Assembly (NCBI GenBank): GCA_964434105.1
Contig: CAYSTJ010000001.1
Span: 62,001 to 126,000 of the forward strand
Length of the DNA: 64,000 bases
Direction: 5' to 3'
Source of the DNA: CAYNST01 sp964434105
Lineage (GTDB): Bacteria; Pseudomonadota; Gammaproteobacteria; Pseudomonadales; Cellvibrionaceae
The notes below the pieces were generated by a model. That model was not told the origin of the DNA and made no database searches. It saw only the letters and a program-made list of their open reading frames with translations. The stretch's first letter is position 1; every line of letters starts with the position of its first letter. The translations under genes and the position numbers were made by a program. This document shows, piece by piece, positions 44,334 to 53,617 of this stretch.

Positions 44334-44576
44334 ATCAGGAGGTAACTATTCAGCGCGTGTCGTCACTGTCCAGATTGCGTCCAGATTTGTTCAGAGCAAG
44401 GCGAATAATGTGAGTTTACGCGTGTCGATACGCCGCGCATCCTGCGCGTTGCCCTACGGGCCGCCTGGCAGGCGTTCAAACCAGTTCCCGACAGGTTTGT
44501 GACCATTTTTTAACGCAGCTTTCATTGGTAGGTGCAGGGGCAAACCGGGGCGCCAGCTGAACAGTTCCATCAGGAG
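44334..44576 (+). mobile_element. Complete repeat copy B with perfect 8-bp target duplication
   Basis: The element runs 44342-44568 (227 bp) and is flanked on both sides by ATCAGGAG (44334-44341, 44569-44576), an exact 8-bp duplication. The left terminus is GTAACTATTCAG and the right is CTGAACAGTTCC, two changes from perfect symmetry. Interior blocks match copy A throughout (CCAGATTGCGTCCAGATTTG, GTGAGTTTACGCGTGT, TTGTGACCATTTTTTAA). No coding potential; a MITE-like non-autonomous element, IS66-like by GTAA end and 8-bp duplication. Confidence 0.9.
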
Positions 44577-44659
44577 AAGGCCTGTTGAGGGTCGATACGC
44601 CTGGGGCGAGGATGGCCGGACAATCGCTGAACAACCCATCGGTGTGCGAGGTTTAGGTT

Positions 44660-45259
44660 ATGACAGACAATCCAGGCAGCAACGCAACGGAGACGCCCGC
44701 GACGGCATTGATAATCATCGATATGATCAATGATCTGGAATTTCCAGGGGGCGAGGACATCCTTGAGGATGCATTAAAGGCCGCTGAACGCATCGCAGCG
44801 CTGAAAAGACGGGCGGATGCGGCAGCGATTCCGGTGATATTTGCCAATGACAATTTCGGTCGCTGGCGTTCGGATTTCAGGGAGGTCATTCGTCATTGCC
44901 GCCATCCGACAAAGCGGGGCCACCCCATCGTTGATTTACTCAACCCGACGCCAGAAGACTATTTTGTTCTGAAACCCCGACACTCCGCATTCTTTGCCAC
45001 ACCCCTGGAGCTGCTGTTGCGACATCTTGGTTGCGAACGGTTGGTGTTGTGCGGTCTTACCGGCGATATGTGCGTCCAGTTCACCGCCTGTGATGCCTAT
45101 ATGCGCGACTTCAAGCTGGTTGTTCCAGCGGATTGTACGGCCTCTCAGCGTGTTGGGCGCAATCAGGCGGCGTTACAGTATATGGCCGAGACGCTCAGGG
45201 CGGATATTCGCCAGTCCGCCGACGTTGATCTTCGGCGTGAACCAGCGGTTTTTGGATAA
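44660..45259 (+). CDS. Isochorismatase-family cysteine hydrolase
   Basis: 199 residues. The catalytic Asp is in ALIIIDMINDLEFPGG, the Lys in YFVLKPRHSAF and the Cys in GLTGDMCVQFTACDAYMRDF, so the triad is complete. Family members hydrolyse isochorismate, nicotinamide or related amides; the substrate is unknown. It starts 84 bp downstream of repeat copy B, whose right end and target duplication form part of its upstream region. Convergent with htpX. Confidence 0.9.
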   Translation: MTDNPGSNATETPATALIIIDMINDLEFPGGEDILEDALKAAERIAALKRRADAAAIPVIFANDNFGRWRSDFREVIRHCRHPTKRGHPIVDLLNPTPEDYFVLKPRHSAFFATPLELLLRHLGCERLVLCGLTGDMCVQFTACDAYMRDFKLVVPADCTASQRVGRNQAALQYMAETLRADIRQSADVDLRREPAVFG

Positions 45260-45318
45260 GCTGCCGGAAATCAGAAAATCCGGTGTGTTACCGGCCGACC
45301 AGCCGGCAGGCGATGCCA

Positions 45319-46203
45319 TCAGGCCCGCGCTTGCAGGGCCTGTATGCGGACCTCCAGCGGAGGGTGCGTGGAGAATAGCTCCTGAAAATTGCGTTTGGCG
45401 CCTGTGGCAATGCCAAAAGCGACCAGCGTTTCGGGCATTTGATTGGGGACTGCGGTTTCGGCCTGGAGCCGGCGCAGCGCGTCGATCATGCTCTGCCGGT
45501 CTGCCAGCGTCGCGCCAGCATGATCGGCCCGGAACTCCCGCCGCCTTGAGAACCACGCAACAATCATATTGGCCAGGAAGGCCAGAATGATTTCGGATAT
45601 AAACGTCGCAATAAAAAAACCGATGCCGTGGCCGTTTTCCGTGCGGAATACCACGCGATCGACGGTATGACCAATGATGCGGGCGAAAAACATCACAAAC
45701 GTGTTGATCACTCCCTGAATCAGCGCCAGGGTGACCATGTCGCCGTTGGCGACGTGGCCGATTTCATGCCCGAGAACGGCGCGCACTTCATTCCGGTTGA
45801 ACCGTTGCAGCATGCCAGCGCTGACGGCCACCAACGCCGCATTACGGTTCCAGCCGGTGGCAAAGGCGTTGGATTGCTGCGCCGGGAAAATGCCAACTTC
45901 CGGCATGCGAATACCGGCTTTATCCGAGAGCTCGCGCACCGTCTCCAGCAGCCAGCGTTCTTCTGCATTGCGCGGATTCTCGATGACGTATACCCGCGCG
46001 GCGCGCTTGGCCATCCATTTCGAGATGAAAAGCGATATCAATGCGCCGCTAAAACCGAAAACAGCACAGAATATCAGCAATGATGTGAAGTCCAGCCCGC
46101 CGCTGGCATCAAGGTAGCGGCCCACCCCCAACAGGTTGAGAGTGATGCTGGCAACGACAAGGACGGCCAGGTTGGTGAGCAGGAATAATCCGATTCTAAA
46201 CAC
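45319..46203 (-). CDS. htpX: Membrane protease HtpX
   Basis: 294 residues, the standard HtpX length. It is a zinc-dependent inner-membrane protease in membrane protein quality control. It has two N-terminal helices, the zinc site AVLGHEIGHVANGD, then SRRREFRADHAGATLA for the third ligand, and two more helices. The N-terminus MFRIGLFLLTNLAVLVVASITLNLLGVG is typical. Often sigma32- or Cpx-controlled in other bacteria; I see no clear site here. Confidence 0.97.
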   Translation of the reverse strand: MFRIGLFLLTNLAVLVVASITLNLLGVGRYLDASGGLDFTSLLIFCAVFGFSGALISLFISKWMAKRAARVYVIENPRNAEERWLLETVRELSDKAGIRMPEVGIFPAQQSNAFATGWNRNAALVAVSAGMLQRFNRNEVRAVLGHEIGHVANGDMVTLALIQGVINTFVMFFARIIGHTVDRVVFRTENGHGIGFFIATFISEIILAFLANMIVAWFSRRREFRADHAGATLADRQSMIDALRRLQAETAVPNQMPETLVAFGIATGAKRNFQELFSTHPPLEVRIQALQARA

Positions 46204-46305
46204 GTTGGTTTACCTCGCTGGATCGAAACAGAATGATTTTGTCTAATATGGTAGCGTCGGGGGCGGCTTTCAAGAGAGGGGCCGGCCGGCGCCCCGCGGT
46301 CTCCT

Positions 46306-47832
46306 CTAGTGCTCTTTCAGCTCCAGGTGATAGAGGTCCTTGCGCCGGTCCTTGATATTGGTCACCGAGCCCTCGTTGCGGAGCACTTTCAATTTGTCCA
46401 GGTCGAGATCCGAAAAGATGATCATTTCGGTGTTCGGTGTTGTCTCCGCCATGATGGCATCCTGCGGAAAGGCGAAATCCGAGGGCGAAAACACGGCCGA
46501 TTGGGCGTATTGCACGTCGAGATTATCAACACTGGGCAGATTGCCCACAGATCCCGCCATGGCGACGTAGCATTCATTTTCGATAGCACGGGCCTGGGCA
46601 CAGTAACGCACTCGCAGATAAGCGTTTTTGGTATCGGTCCAGAACGGCACAAACAGTATATCGATTTTCTGCAACGCCAGCAGGCGCGACAGCTCTGGAA
46701 ACTCCACGTCATAGCAGATCAGAATGCCGATACGCCCGGAATCGGTGTCGAAGATGTTCAGCTTGTCACCCCCTTCAATTACCCAGTTGTGCCTCTCCTG
46801 GGGGGTGATATGGATTTTTCGCTGCTCGTCGATGGATCCGTCGCGGCGACACAAATACGCGACATTGTAAATCCGGTCGTTTTCAAGTACCGGCATGGAG
46901 CCGCCGATGATATTGATGTTATAGGACACCGCGAGATGCGACATCTTCTTCACAAAGGTATCCGTGTAACCGGCCAGGTGGCGCACGGCTTCGTGGCTGT
47001 TCTTGAACTGCTCCAGCCCCATCAATGGTGCATTGAAAAACTCCGGAAACAGCACAAAGTCACTCTCGTAGTCGGAAACCGCGTCCACGAAATACTCGAC
47101 CTGATTCATCAGCCCGTCGACCGACGTGACCTTGCGCATCTGCCACTGTACCACACCGACACGGACCACCGTCTTGCGTGATTTGATGACGGTATCGGCC
47201 GGATCGTAAAGGATGTTGTGCCATTCCAGTAAGGTGGCGTAGCCGGATGATTTCTCATCCTGCGGCAGATACTGGCGCAACAGGCGTTTCACCTGAAAAT
47301 CATTGGCCAGCTGGAAGGAGAGGATCGGGTCGTAGACTTCTTTGCGAGCCACCTTCTCGATATATTGGGCGGGACTGATCTGGTCGGCGTAATTGTAGTA
47401 TTCGGGAATACGACCACCGGCAATAATGGCTCGATAGTTCTCCTGTCGGCACAATTCCTTGCGGGCGTCATACAGGCGACGCCCCAGGCGGTAGCCACGG
47501 TAATCCGGGTGGATAAACATATCGAGCCCGTAAAGGGAATCCCCGTTCGCATCATTGATTACTTCATCCTTGTGATTGATGAGATCTTCGTATTTATGCG
47601 GGTTGCTGAAGCGACTGTATTTGACCAGCAGCGTGAGGGCAACGCCCACAATCTGGTCGTTGTCTACGATGCAGATCTGGCCCTCCGGAAACGCCGATAT
47701 CAGCCGGTTGATGGTTTTGACGGGCCAGGCGCCACCAAGATCGTCGTAGACGCGATCCATCAGCGCCTTGATCTGCGGATAGTCACCGCTCTCGATGTTT
47801 CTGAGTGTGAGATGTAGCTCGGGCGATTCCAA
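46306..47832 (-). CDS. Bifunctional GNAT acetyltransferase / nitrilase-family hydrolase
   Basis: 508 residues from a TTG at 47832 (GGAGAG six bases upstream); the longer frame to 47946 has no start signal. Residues 1-200 form a GNAT domain (IVDNDQIVGVALTLL, MFIHPDYRGYRLGRRLYDARKEL). Residues about 225-500 form a nitrilase/amidase fold with its Glu-Lys-Cys triad in LFPEFFNAPL, RKIHITPQE and ILICYDVEFPE. This fusion is widespread in proteobacteria and Bacteroidetes. The substrate is not known. It may act on acylated amino compounds (inference). Confidence 0.92.
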   Translation of the reverse strand: MESPELHLTLRNIESGDYPQIKALMDRVYDDLGGAWPVKTINRLISAFPEGQICIVDNDQIVGVALTLLVKYSRFSNPHKYEDLINHKDEVINDANGDSLYGLDMFIHPDYRGYRLGRRLYDARKELCRQENYRAIIAGGRIPEYYNYADQISPAQYIEKVARKEVYDPILSFQLANDFQVKRLLRQYLPQDEKSSGYATLLEWHNILYDPADTVIKSRKTVVRVGVVQWQMRKVTSVDGLMNQVEYFVDAVSDYESDFVLFPEFFNAPLMGLEQFKNSHEAVRHLAGYTDTFVKKMSHLAVSYNINIIGGSMPVLENDRIYNVAYLCRRDGSIDEQRKIHITPQERHNWVIEGGDKLNIFDTDSGRIGILICYDVEFPELSRLLALQKIDILFVPFWTDTKNAYLRVRYCAQARAIENECYVAMAGSVGNLPSVDNLDVQYAQSAVFSPSDFAFPQDAIMAETTPNTEMIIFSDLDLDKLKVLRNEGSVTNIKDRRKDLYHLELKEH

Positions 47833-48261
47833 AGTAGCTCTCCGCGTTGACTGATAGGGTTGGGTTCGGACCGCATAGTATTGTGTCTGGATGCGGCCGT
47901 CCATCGGTGCTGAAGCTGGACGACGCCAGTGTCCTGCCGCAGGCAACTTCAGACGGCATCGACGAAATCAGTGGCGGACATACTGTTATACGCGCCAGGC
48001 GCTATTGCAGACGGTCGAAGCCACCGAAGTTGGTGAGTCTGTGGCAGTTCAGGCCATCTCCAGACAGGAATAGCACAGCGGCGCTATGCCCAGTTCTCAA
48101 TCCCGGCAAGCGGCTCCGGACTTCGGGCGCGAGATTTTGTATCCGGTGCCGGAGCTTGCTATGATCCCATGGCCCCTGACCGGACGGCGGCCGTTATTGC
48201 CAGCGCGCCGGTATTGGGGGGAATACGCGTAATTAATCTGTTGACTCGATGTGCTTGTGAA
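47833..48261. other. Divergent intergenic region
   Basis: About 430 bp between the nitrilase and glutaminyl-cyclase genes. Open frames here (for example 47847-48164) have no family features or ribosome sites. I see no clear promoter or repeat. Confidence 0.5.
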
Positions 48262-49110
48262 ATGACCAATGACCCGGTAACAGACACCTGCAGCAGACAC
48301 AGGGCTTGCCGACTGTTAATTCCACTCATGGTTTTTATGACCTGGGCCGGTCAGTTGTGGGCCAAACCGGTGGAGCTGGGTTATCAGATCCTGCAGACAA
48401 GTCCGCACGACACCCGAATTTTCACGCAGGGGCTGCTGGTCCAGGGCGATACCCTGGTCGAGACATCCGGCCTTTATGGGCAGTCGTTTATCATCCGCTA
48501 TGACCAGCACACTGGTGCCCAGCGGCAGTTCAAGCGCTTTCCTGCGCGTTATTTTGCAGAGGGTGTCGCCGGGTACCAGGGGCATCTCTATGTGTTGACG
48601 TGGAAGGCCGGCGTCCTTATGCAGCTTGATGAGCAATCGTTGGCCGTAGTCGGTACCCGTCAATATGACGGAGAGGGCTGGGGACTTACGCACAATAATC
48701 GGCATTTTATCGTCAGTAACGGTAGCGATCGGTTACAGTTCCGCGACCTGAAAACCTTTAAGTCTGTCCGGGAGCTTCGGGTTGTCGACCCTGACCGGAC
48801 CTGGGAAAACCTGAATGAACTGGAATTCGCTGATGGCTTGATATGGGCAAATGTCTGGCAGAGTTCCAACATCCTGGCGATCGACCCCGAGGACGGTCGT
48901 GTGCGGGGTATACTGAACCTTTCGCGCCTGAGCGACGTCAACAATACCCGTCCCGGCGATTCTGTATTGAACGGTATTGCCTATAACCCGGCGACGGGGA
49001 CTTACTGGGTGACCGGAAAACTGTGGCCGAATCGGTACGAAATCCGGATACAGTGGCCGGAGACTTCCAGACCTGAAAACATCAATGTGACTAAAGACGG
49101 AGCGTCATGA
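48262..49110 (+). CDS. Glutaminyl-peptide cyclotransferase (bacterial/plant type)
   Basis: 282 residues from ATG 48262. A signal peptide (LLIPLMVFMTWAGQLWA) precedes the five-bladed-propeller enzyme that forms N-terminal pyroglutamate. Motifs are clear: RIFTQGLLVQGDTLVETSGLYGQS, EGVAGYQGHLYVLTWK, EGWGLTHNNRHFIVSNGSDRL, LNELEFADGLIWANVWQS, VLNGIAYNP and TGKLWP. The next gene overlaps its stop by 4 bp (ATGA), so it is the first of a three-gene operon with two DUF1566 proteins, possibly substrates. Confidence 0.9.
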   Translation: MTNDPVTDTCSRHRACRLLIPLMVFMTWAGQLWAKPVELGYQILQTSPHDTRIFTQGLLVQGDTLVETSGLYGQSFIIRYDQHTGAQRQFKRFPARYFAEGVAGYQGHLYVLTWKAGVLMQLDEQSLAVVGTRQYDGEGWGLTHNNRHFIVSNGSDRLQFRDLKTFKSVRELRVVDPDRTWENLNELEFADGLIWANVWQSSNILAIDPEDGRVRGILNLSRLSDVNNTRPGDSVLNGIAYNPATGTYWVTGKLWPNRYEIRIQWPETSRPENINVTKDGAS

Positions 49111-50084
49111 AAACACGTACTTTCAGAGGAGCGGCTGTTGGCACGGGGCTGGTGCTGGCGTTGCTGCTGCAATCGGCCTGCTCCGACAGGCAGGAGCCCG
49201 CCGACGCCGAGGCGGGGCTGGACGCACAGCCAGCGTCGAGCGAAAAACCGGCCGACACAATTGGGGGTAGCAGAACGGCATCCGGCCCTCCGTTAAACGA
49301 TACCGGCGTGGTGTTTGCCGGGAACCATCCGCGCACGGTCAATCAGGATTGCAAGGGTATTATCAGCCCGGATGACGAGTGGGTGATGGATGAGACCTTC
49401 GACAGGCTGGAATTTGTGGGGCAGGATTGCGAATACGGACGCGACGCAACGCACCCGGATGACAGCGACGGGCACGCAGGCTTCTCGCTGGTCAAGCTGG
49501 ACGCGCAGGGCCAGGGTTTGCCGGCCGATGCAGATCAATGGCACTGCGTCCACGATAATGTTACCGGCCTGACCTGGGAGGCAAAGGCGCCGGCGGACGG
49601 CACGCCCGGCAATGCCGGCCTGCACGATGCTGACGACCGCTTTTCCTTTTATAGTACCGACACCAACGCCAACGGTGGCGACATTGGCAACTGGAACAGG
49701 GATTGGAACGATTGCGCCGGCTACCGCGAGGGGGCGCCGATAACCTTTTGCAATACGCAGAGTTACGCCGAACGTGTGAATGCTGGCGGGTTGTGCGGAT
49801 TTCATGACTGGCGGCTGCCGACATTTAACGAATTGCTGGGGATAGTGAACTACGCGCGGACGGAACCAACCGCCGAAATGGGTTTCTTTCCCCACACGCA
49901 GCCGGAAGCCTACTGGACATCATCGATTCTGGCGCGCGACGGCAAGCTGGCCCGGTATATCAATTTTCGTTTTGGGGTCACCAGCATAGGCTATCGTACC
50001 GACAGCTACCACGTCCGGCTGGTGCGTGGCGCAAGCGCCGTCAATACGGCTGAAGCCAGTAACGCAGGAGGCCAGGCAAAGTGA
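49107..50084 (+). CDS. DUF1566 (Lcl C-terminal-domain) lipoprotein
   Basis: 325 residues. Signal with lipobox LLQSACSD. Residues about 60-135 have a short repeat-like region; 150-315 are the DUF1566/Lcl-C fold (NVTGLTWEAKA, GGLCGFHDWRLPTFNELLGIVNYA, AYWTSSI, YHVRLVRG). This C-type-lectin-like domain is common in secreted proteins of marine gammaproteobacteria; function unknown. Overlaps the cyclotransferase by ATGA, and its own stop overlaps the GTG of the next gene. Confidence 0.85.
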   Translation: MKTRTFRGAAVGTGLVLALLLQSACSDRQEPADAEAGLDAQPASSEKPADTIGGSRTASGPPLNDTGVVFAGNHPRTVNQDCKGIISPDDEWVMDETFDRLEFVGQDCEYGRDATHPDDSDGHAGFSLVKLDAQGQGLPADADQWHCVHDNVTGLTWEAKAPADGTPGNAGLHDADDRFSFYSTDTNANGGDIGNWNRDWNDCAGYREGAPITFCNTQSYAERVNAGGLCGFHDWRLPTFNELLGIVNYARTEPTAEMGFFPHTQPEAYWTSSILARDGKLARYINFRFGVTSIGYRTDSYHVRLVRGASAVNTAEASNAGGQAK

Positions 50085-50614
50085 GCAAACCAACAATATA
50101 CCTGAAAACCGGCATGGCCATTCTTCTCATGTTGCCCGGCCTTGTCACCGCCGTGCAGATCTGTGAGCGTGATACCCTCCGGCCGGAAACCGCGGCGGTT
50201 GCACTCGAAGTGGATGGCGATGTGGTCAAGGACCCGGTTACCGGTCTGATGTGGCGGCGTTGTTTCGAAGGTGTCAGCGGCGAGCGCTGCGATAGTGGCG
50301 AACCCAGCCTTATGTCCTGGCCGGCAGCCCTGCTGCATATCGAGGACATCAATCAGGCTGGCGATGCGGAGACCTATACGGACTGGCGCCTGCCGAATAT
50401 CAAGGAAATAGCCAGCATTGCCGACCTGCAGTGCTCCAACCCGTCACTGAATGCCGACGCATTCCCCTCGGCGCCGGCCATGCGCATATGGTCGTCAACG
50501 CCATACGAGTTCTATCCGCACTTTTCCTGGTATGTCGATACCAAGGATATGCTGGTCGATCATGTGGAGCGATCAGCGCGATACGGTGTTCTTCTGGTCC
50601 GCAGTTTTCAGTAA
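50081..50614 (+). CDS. DUF1566 secreted protein
   Basis: 177 residues with a signal peptide (LLMLPGLVTAVQIC) and a single DUF1566 domain: DPVTGLMWRRC, YTDWRLPNIKEIASIADLQ, MRIWSSTPYE and GVLLVRSF. The start is GTG at 50081, overlapping the upstream TGA (GTGA), a sign of coupled translation. A cut-down paralogue of the preceding protein. Role unknown. Confidence 0.82.
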   Translation: MSKPTIYLKTGMAILLMLPGLVTAVQICERDTLRPETAAVALEVDGDVVKDPVTGLMWRRCFEGVSGERCDSGEPSLMSWPAALLHIEDINQAGDAETYTDWRLPNIKEIASIADLQCSNPSLNADAFPSAPAMRIWSSTPYEFYPHFSWYVDTKDMLVDHVERSARYGVLLVRSFQ

Positions 50615-50913
50615 TGCGGTCGCTTTAATCATCGTTGACACTGGCGTCACTCCTGTGGCGCCTGTGACTGAAGTCTCATTCCTACGGCATAAGCCGGCCA
50701 GTTCCACGTCACACTCTGCCTGATAGTGGAAACTATGAACGGCATCAATGATTGATCTGATCAATACGTAATACCATCCTCGACAGATTCTGCGTCCGGA
50801 ATCTGGGGCAAAAATGGTATGACGTTCCAATCACACTAAAGTTAGCGAAAAAAAACTCCAAGACAGTAATAGCTTCGCTGCTGACATTCTAATTCGAATA
50901 AAGGAACAGCGTT
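50615..50913. other. Intergenic region before the second haem-protein pair
   Basis: About 300 bp, AT-rich in its last 90 bp, with no gene I can support. The promoter of the 50914 gene is probably here; no clear boxes. Confidence 0.45.
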
Positions 50914-53574
50914 ATGTTTGCAATGCGATTTTCCTCCGACATGGTTCGGGTCATAAAACTGACAGGTTTGCTTGTCAGTAGCGTCGCGCTTTTTGCGTGC
51001 GGCGGCGGCGGGGACCCAGGCGGTTCATCGTCAAGTACGAGCAGCACTGGTGGCACGTCCAGCAGCTCCACCTCATCATCGGGCGGCGCCCTGGTGGCAG
51101 AGGGGCGCAACTGGTTCGAGTTACAGTGTATCGGCTGCCATGCCGAAGGAAGCAACGGGGTTTTCAGTCGACTTGATCTGAATAACCTGAATGTGCCCGC
51201 TGCGCAATCGAACCTGGTTTCCTACATTGAAACAGCGATGCCGATCGTCCCCAGTCCGGCGGACTGTGACCGGGACTGCGCCGAAGCGGTTGTTGCCTAC
51301 CTGCAGGACACGCTCGCCAATGCCGGCAGTGGTTCCAGCTCTTCAGGTGGAACGGGCTATGTAGAAAGCTCGCTGCGCGGCGAAGGGATATACGACGAGC
51401 AATGTGCGACCTGTCACAGCGGCGATCGTATGACCGGGCTTTTCGATGAAGCGAATCTCCGTGACAATGAGATCTTCACGGTTACCGCGTTCCGCAACTT
51501 TGTACAGTCGCATCAGAATCTCGATGCGGATACCGCGAAATCCGTGGTGGACTACATCATTACCTGGAACCATCTGCCACTGGCAGATGCCAATGATAGC
51601 CGACCGGGTGCCATTAACGCGCCGCTGCGTGCCGAACAGTGTAATGTCAGCGGCAGCGAGGTAGCGGGCTACCGGTTACTGCGCCTATTGACCAAAGATG
51701 AGTTTGAAAACTCGGTCGAATTTTTGCTCGGCGTCAGTTTTGACGAGAGCGACTATCTGCCTTCCGATGGTACCGAAGGTGTCTTCCGCAATAATAATCA
51801 CCAGGTCATACTGCCCGGCCGGCAAATGTATCAGGGTTATCTGACGGCGATAGAATCAGCCGTAGAGCGCGCCGATACCGCCAACTTCCCGGGTCTTGGG
51901 TGTAGCGGCAACTACAATCAAAGCTGCGTGGATCGTGTAACCGGTGCTTTTGGTGCCCAGGTATTCCGCCGACCGTTGACCAGCGAAGAGCGTAGTTCCT
52001 ACGGTGAAATTGCCAACGGTATGCTGACTGACGGCGACATCCGCGAAGGTATCAAGCATGCGTTGATCGCCATGTTCACCTCGCCGCAGTTCCTGTATCG
52101 CCACGAGTTGGGTGAAAGTGAAGGCAACCGCTTTGCACTGGATTCCTATGAGCTGGCAACCTACCTGAGTTATACGCTGGCAGGCACAACGCCAAGCGCT
52201 ATTCCCCAATTGTGGGAAGCGGCCGGCAACGGCAGCCTTGATAGCGATAGTGGTGTCCGCACCGCCGTGTCCCAGGTACTGTCCAGCGCCCAGACTCGCG
52301 GCGCTGTCACAGAGCGCATGAGCTATGTTGTGCGGGCCTGGCTTGGCACCGACCGGCTGCCCAATTTCAGTAAAAACCGTGAACTTTACCCCGAGTTCAA
52401 CGATACCATCCGTATGGATATGACGCGGGAACTCGAATTGCTGTTCAGTGGCGTGATGCTGGACAGTGATGGTTCCTTCTCGGATCTGATGGCTCCCGGC
52501 CTCACCTATGTGAACAACAACCTGGCGAGCTACTATGGCATCAGTCCTCCCAGCTCGACCGACAGCAATGGTTTTGGTCCGGTACGCGGATTAACGGACC
52601 GTGGTGGTTTAATGCTCAGCGGTGCCTTCCTCTCCATGCACGGCGACTTTGATGATGCATCACCGATTCGTCGGGCGGTTTATATTCGCCGTAACCTCCT
52701 GTGTCAGGACATGCCTGCTCCCCCGGAAGGTGTGAACGTTGGTCGGGATTCCAAGCGCGAGGAAGTCAGTGAGTTCCTGGATGCGTCGACGACCACCAAC
52801 CGTATGGCATTTCATCGACTGACCGAAGGTACCGGGTGTGTCAAATGTCACGCCGAGCTGATCAATCCACTGGGCTTTGGTCTGGAGGATTACGATACGG
52901 TAGGCCGGTATCGTGCAACCGACTTCAACGGTAATGTCATCAATGCCGTAGGTCAGCTGTACTCTCCGACTCTGGACCTGCAGTTTTATGATGATATGGA
53001 GCGGTTGACCGATTATCACGAGTTCAATGGCGGGCAGGAGCTGGCGACCATGCTGGCGACAGGTGAAACGTCACAACTGGCGAAAACCTGTTTCGCCATG
53101 CACATGATGAGCTTCAGTGCCGGTGTGGATACCATGTCCATGATTGACTCCGAACGGCCGGATGCACGACCTCTGGCAGCCGGGGAGCGCGCGAGCTATG
53201 CCTGTGATGCACAGCAGTTGGTCGAGACTATCGACGCGTCAAGCCCGCGAGCCCTGCTGGAAGCCCTGGGTACGCTGGATACAGTCCGGTACCGTCGTGC
53301 CTGGGCCCGCGGAGGTTCGTCAACGGGCTCTTCGTCCAGCAGTTCATCGTCCAGCAGCAGCTCATCGTCCAGCAGTTCATCGTCCAGCAGCAGCTCGTCG
53401 TCCAGTAGCTCCTCCTCAAGCAGCTCCTCCGGCTCGGGCAGTGCGCAACAGTGTGACTGGTACGGAACCATGTTCCCGATCTGTCAGGTTGCGCAGGAAA
53501 ACTGGTCAGATGAAAATGGCGTCAGATGTATTTCGCTCTCTGCGTGTAACAGCGGACCGAATCCAATTCAGTAA
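50914..53574 (+). CDS. DUF1592-type cytochrome-like lipoprotein with 34-serine linker and C-terminal CBM10
   Basis: An 886-residue lipoprotein (lipobox LFACGG, then Ser/Gly/Thr linker to about residue 62). Haem motifs CIGCH (about 72) and CATCH (about 164) form a double N-terminal cytochrome part, joined by a second Gly/Ser linker. The DUF1587/1595/1592/1588/1585 series follows (LLRLLTKDEFENSVEFLL; FRRPLTSEER; RRAVYIRRNLLC), with a third CVKCH near residue 641. A run of 34 serines (805-838) leads to a C-terminal 40 residues, CDWYGTMFPIC...NGVRCISLSACNS, which fit the CBM10 pattern C-x-WYGT-x-x-P-x-C...C-I-x-x-S-x-C. CBM10 binds cellulose in Cellvibrio-type enzymes. Partner gene follows 43 bp downstream. 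Confidence 0.88.
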   Translation: MFAMRFSSDMVRVIKLTGLLVSSVALFACGGGGDPGGSSSSTSSTGGTSSSSTSSSGGALVAEGRNWFELQCIGCHAEGSNGVFSRLDLNNLNVPAAQSNLVSYIETAMPIVPSPADCDRDCAEAVVAYLQDTLANAGSGSSSSGGTGYVESSLRGEGIYDEQCATCHSGDRMTGLFDEANLRDNEIFTVTAFRNFVQSHQNLDADTAKSVVDYIITWNHLPLADANDSRPGAINAPLRAEQCNVSGSEVAGYRLLRLLTKDEFENSVEFLLGVSFDESDYLPSDGTEGVFRNNNHQVILPGRQMYQGYLTAIESAVERADTANFPGLGCSGNYNQSCVDRVTGAFGAQVFRRPLTSEERSSYGEIANGMLTDGDIREGIKHALIAMFTSPQFLYRHELGESEGNRFALDSYELATYLSYTLAGTTPSAIPQLWEAAGNGSLDSDSGVRTAVSQVLSSAQTRGAVTERMSYVVRAWLGTDRLPNFSKNRELYPEFNDTIRMDMTRELELLFSGVMLDSDGSFSDLMAPGLTYVNNNLASYYGISPPSSTDSNGFGPVRGLTDRGGLMLSGAFLSMHGDFDDASPIRRAVYIRRNLLCQDMPAPPEGVNVGRDSKREEVSEFLDASTTTNRMAFHRLTEGTGCVKCHAELINPLGFGLEDYDTVGRYRATDFNGNVINAVGQLYSPTLDLQFYDDMERLTDYHEFNGGQELATMLATGETSQLAKTCFAMHMMSFSAGVDTMSMIDSERPDARPLAAGERASYACDAQQLVETIDASSPRALLEALGTLDTVRYRRAWARGGSSTGSSSSSSSSSSSSSSSSSSSSSSSSSSSSSSSSSSGSGSAQQCDWYGTMFPICQVAQENWSDENGVRCISLSACNSGPNPIQ
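53329..53430 (+). repeat. Poly-serine coding repeat
   Basis: 102 bp of TCN/AGY codons encode 34 consecutive serines. Internal units (TCGTCCAGCAGTTCA and near copies) recur with slightly changed codons, so it grew by duplication. It is the linker before the CBM10. Confidence 0.95.
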
Positions 53575-53617
53575 ACGGACGTCCTGCTAGTTCAGACAAA
53601 ATAATAGGGTTAATGCT

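Noticed and set aside
47847..48164. Forward ORF in the divergent gap
   Set aside because: Composition resembles frame-shadow sequence and the start lacks a ribosome site.
53196..53471. Reverse ORF rich in Glu/Leu/Asp
   Set aside because: It is the antisense shadow of the poly-serine linker.
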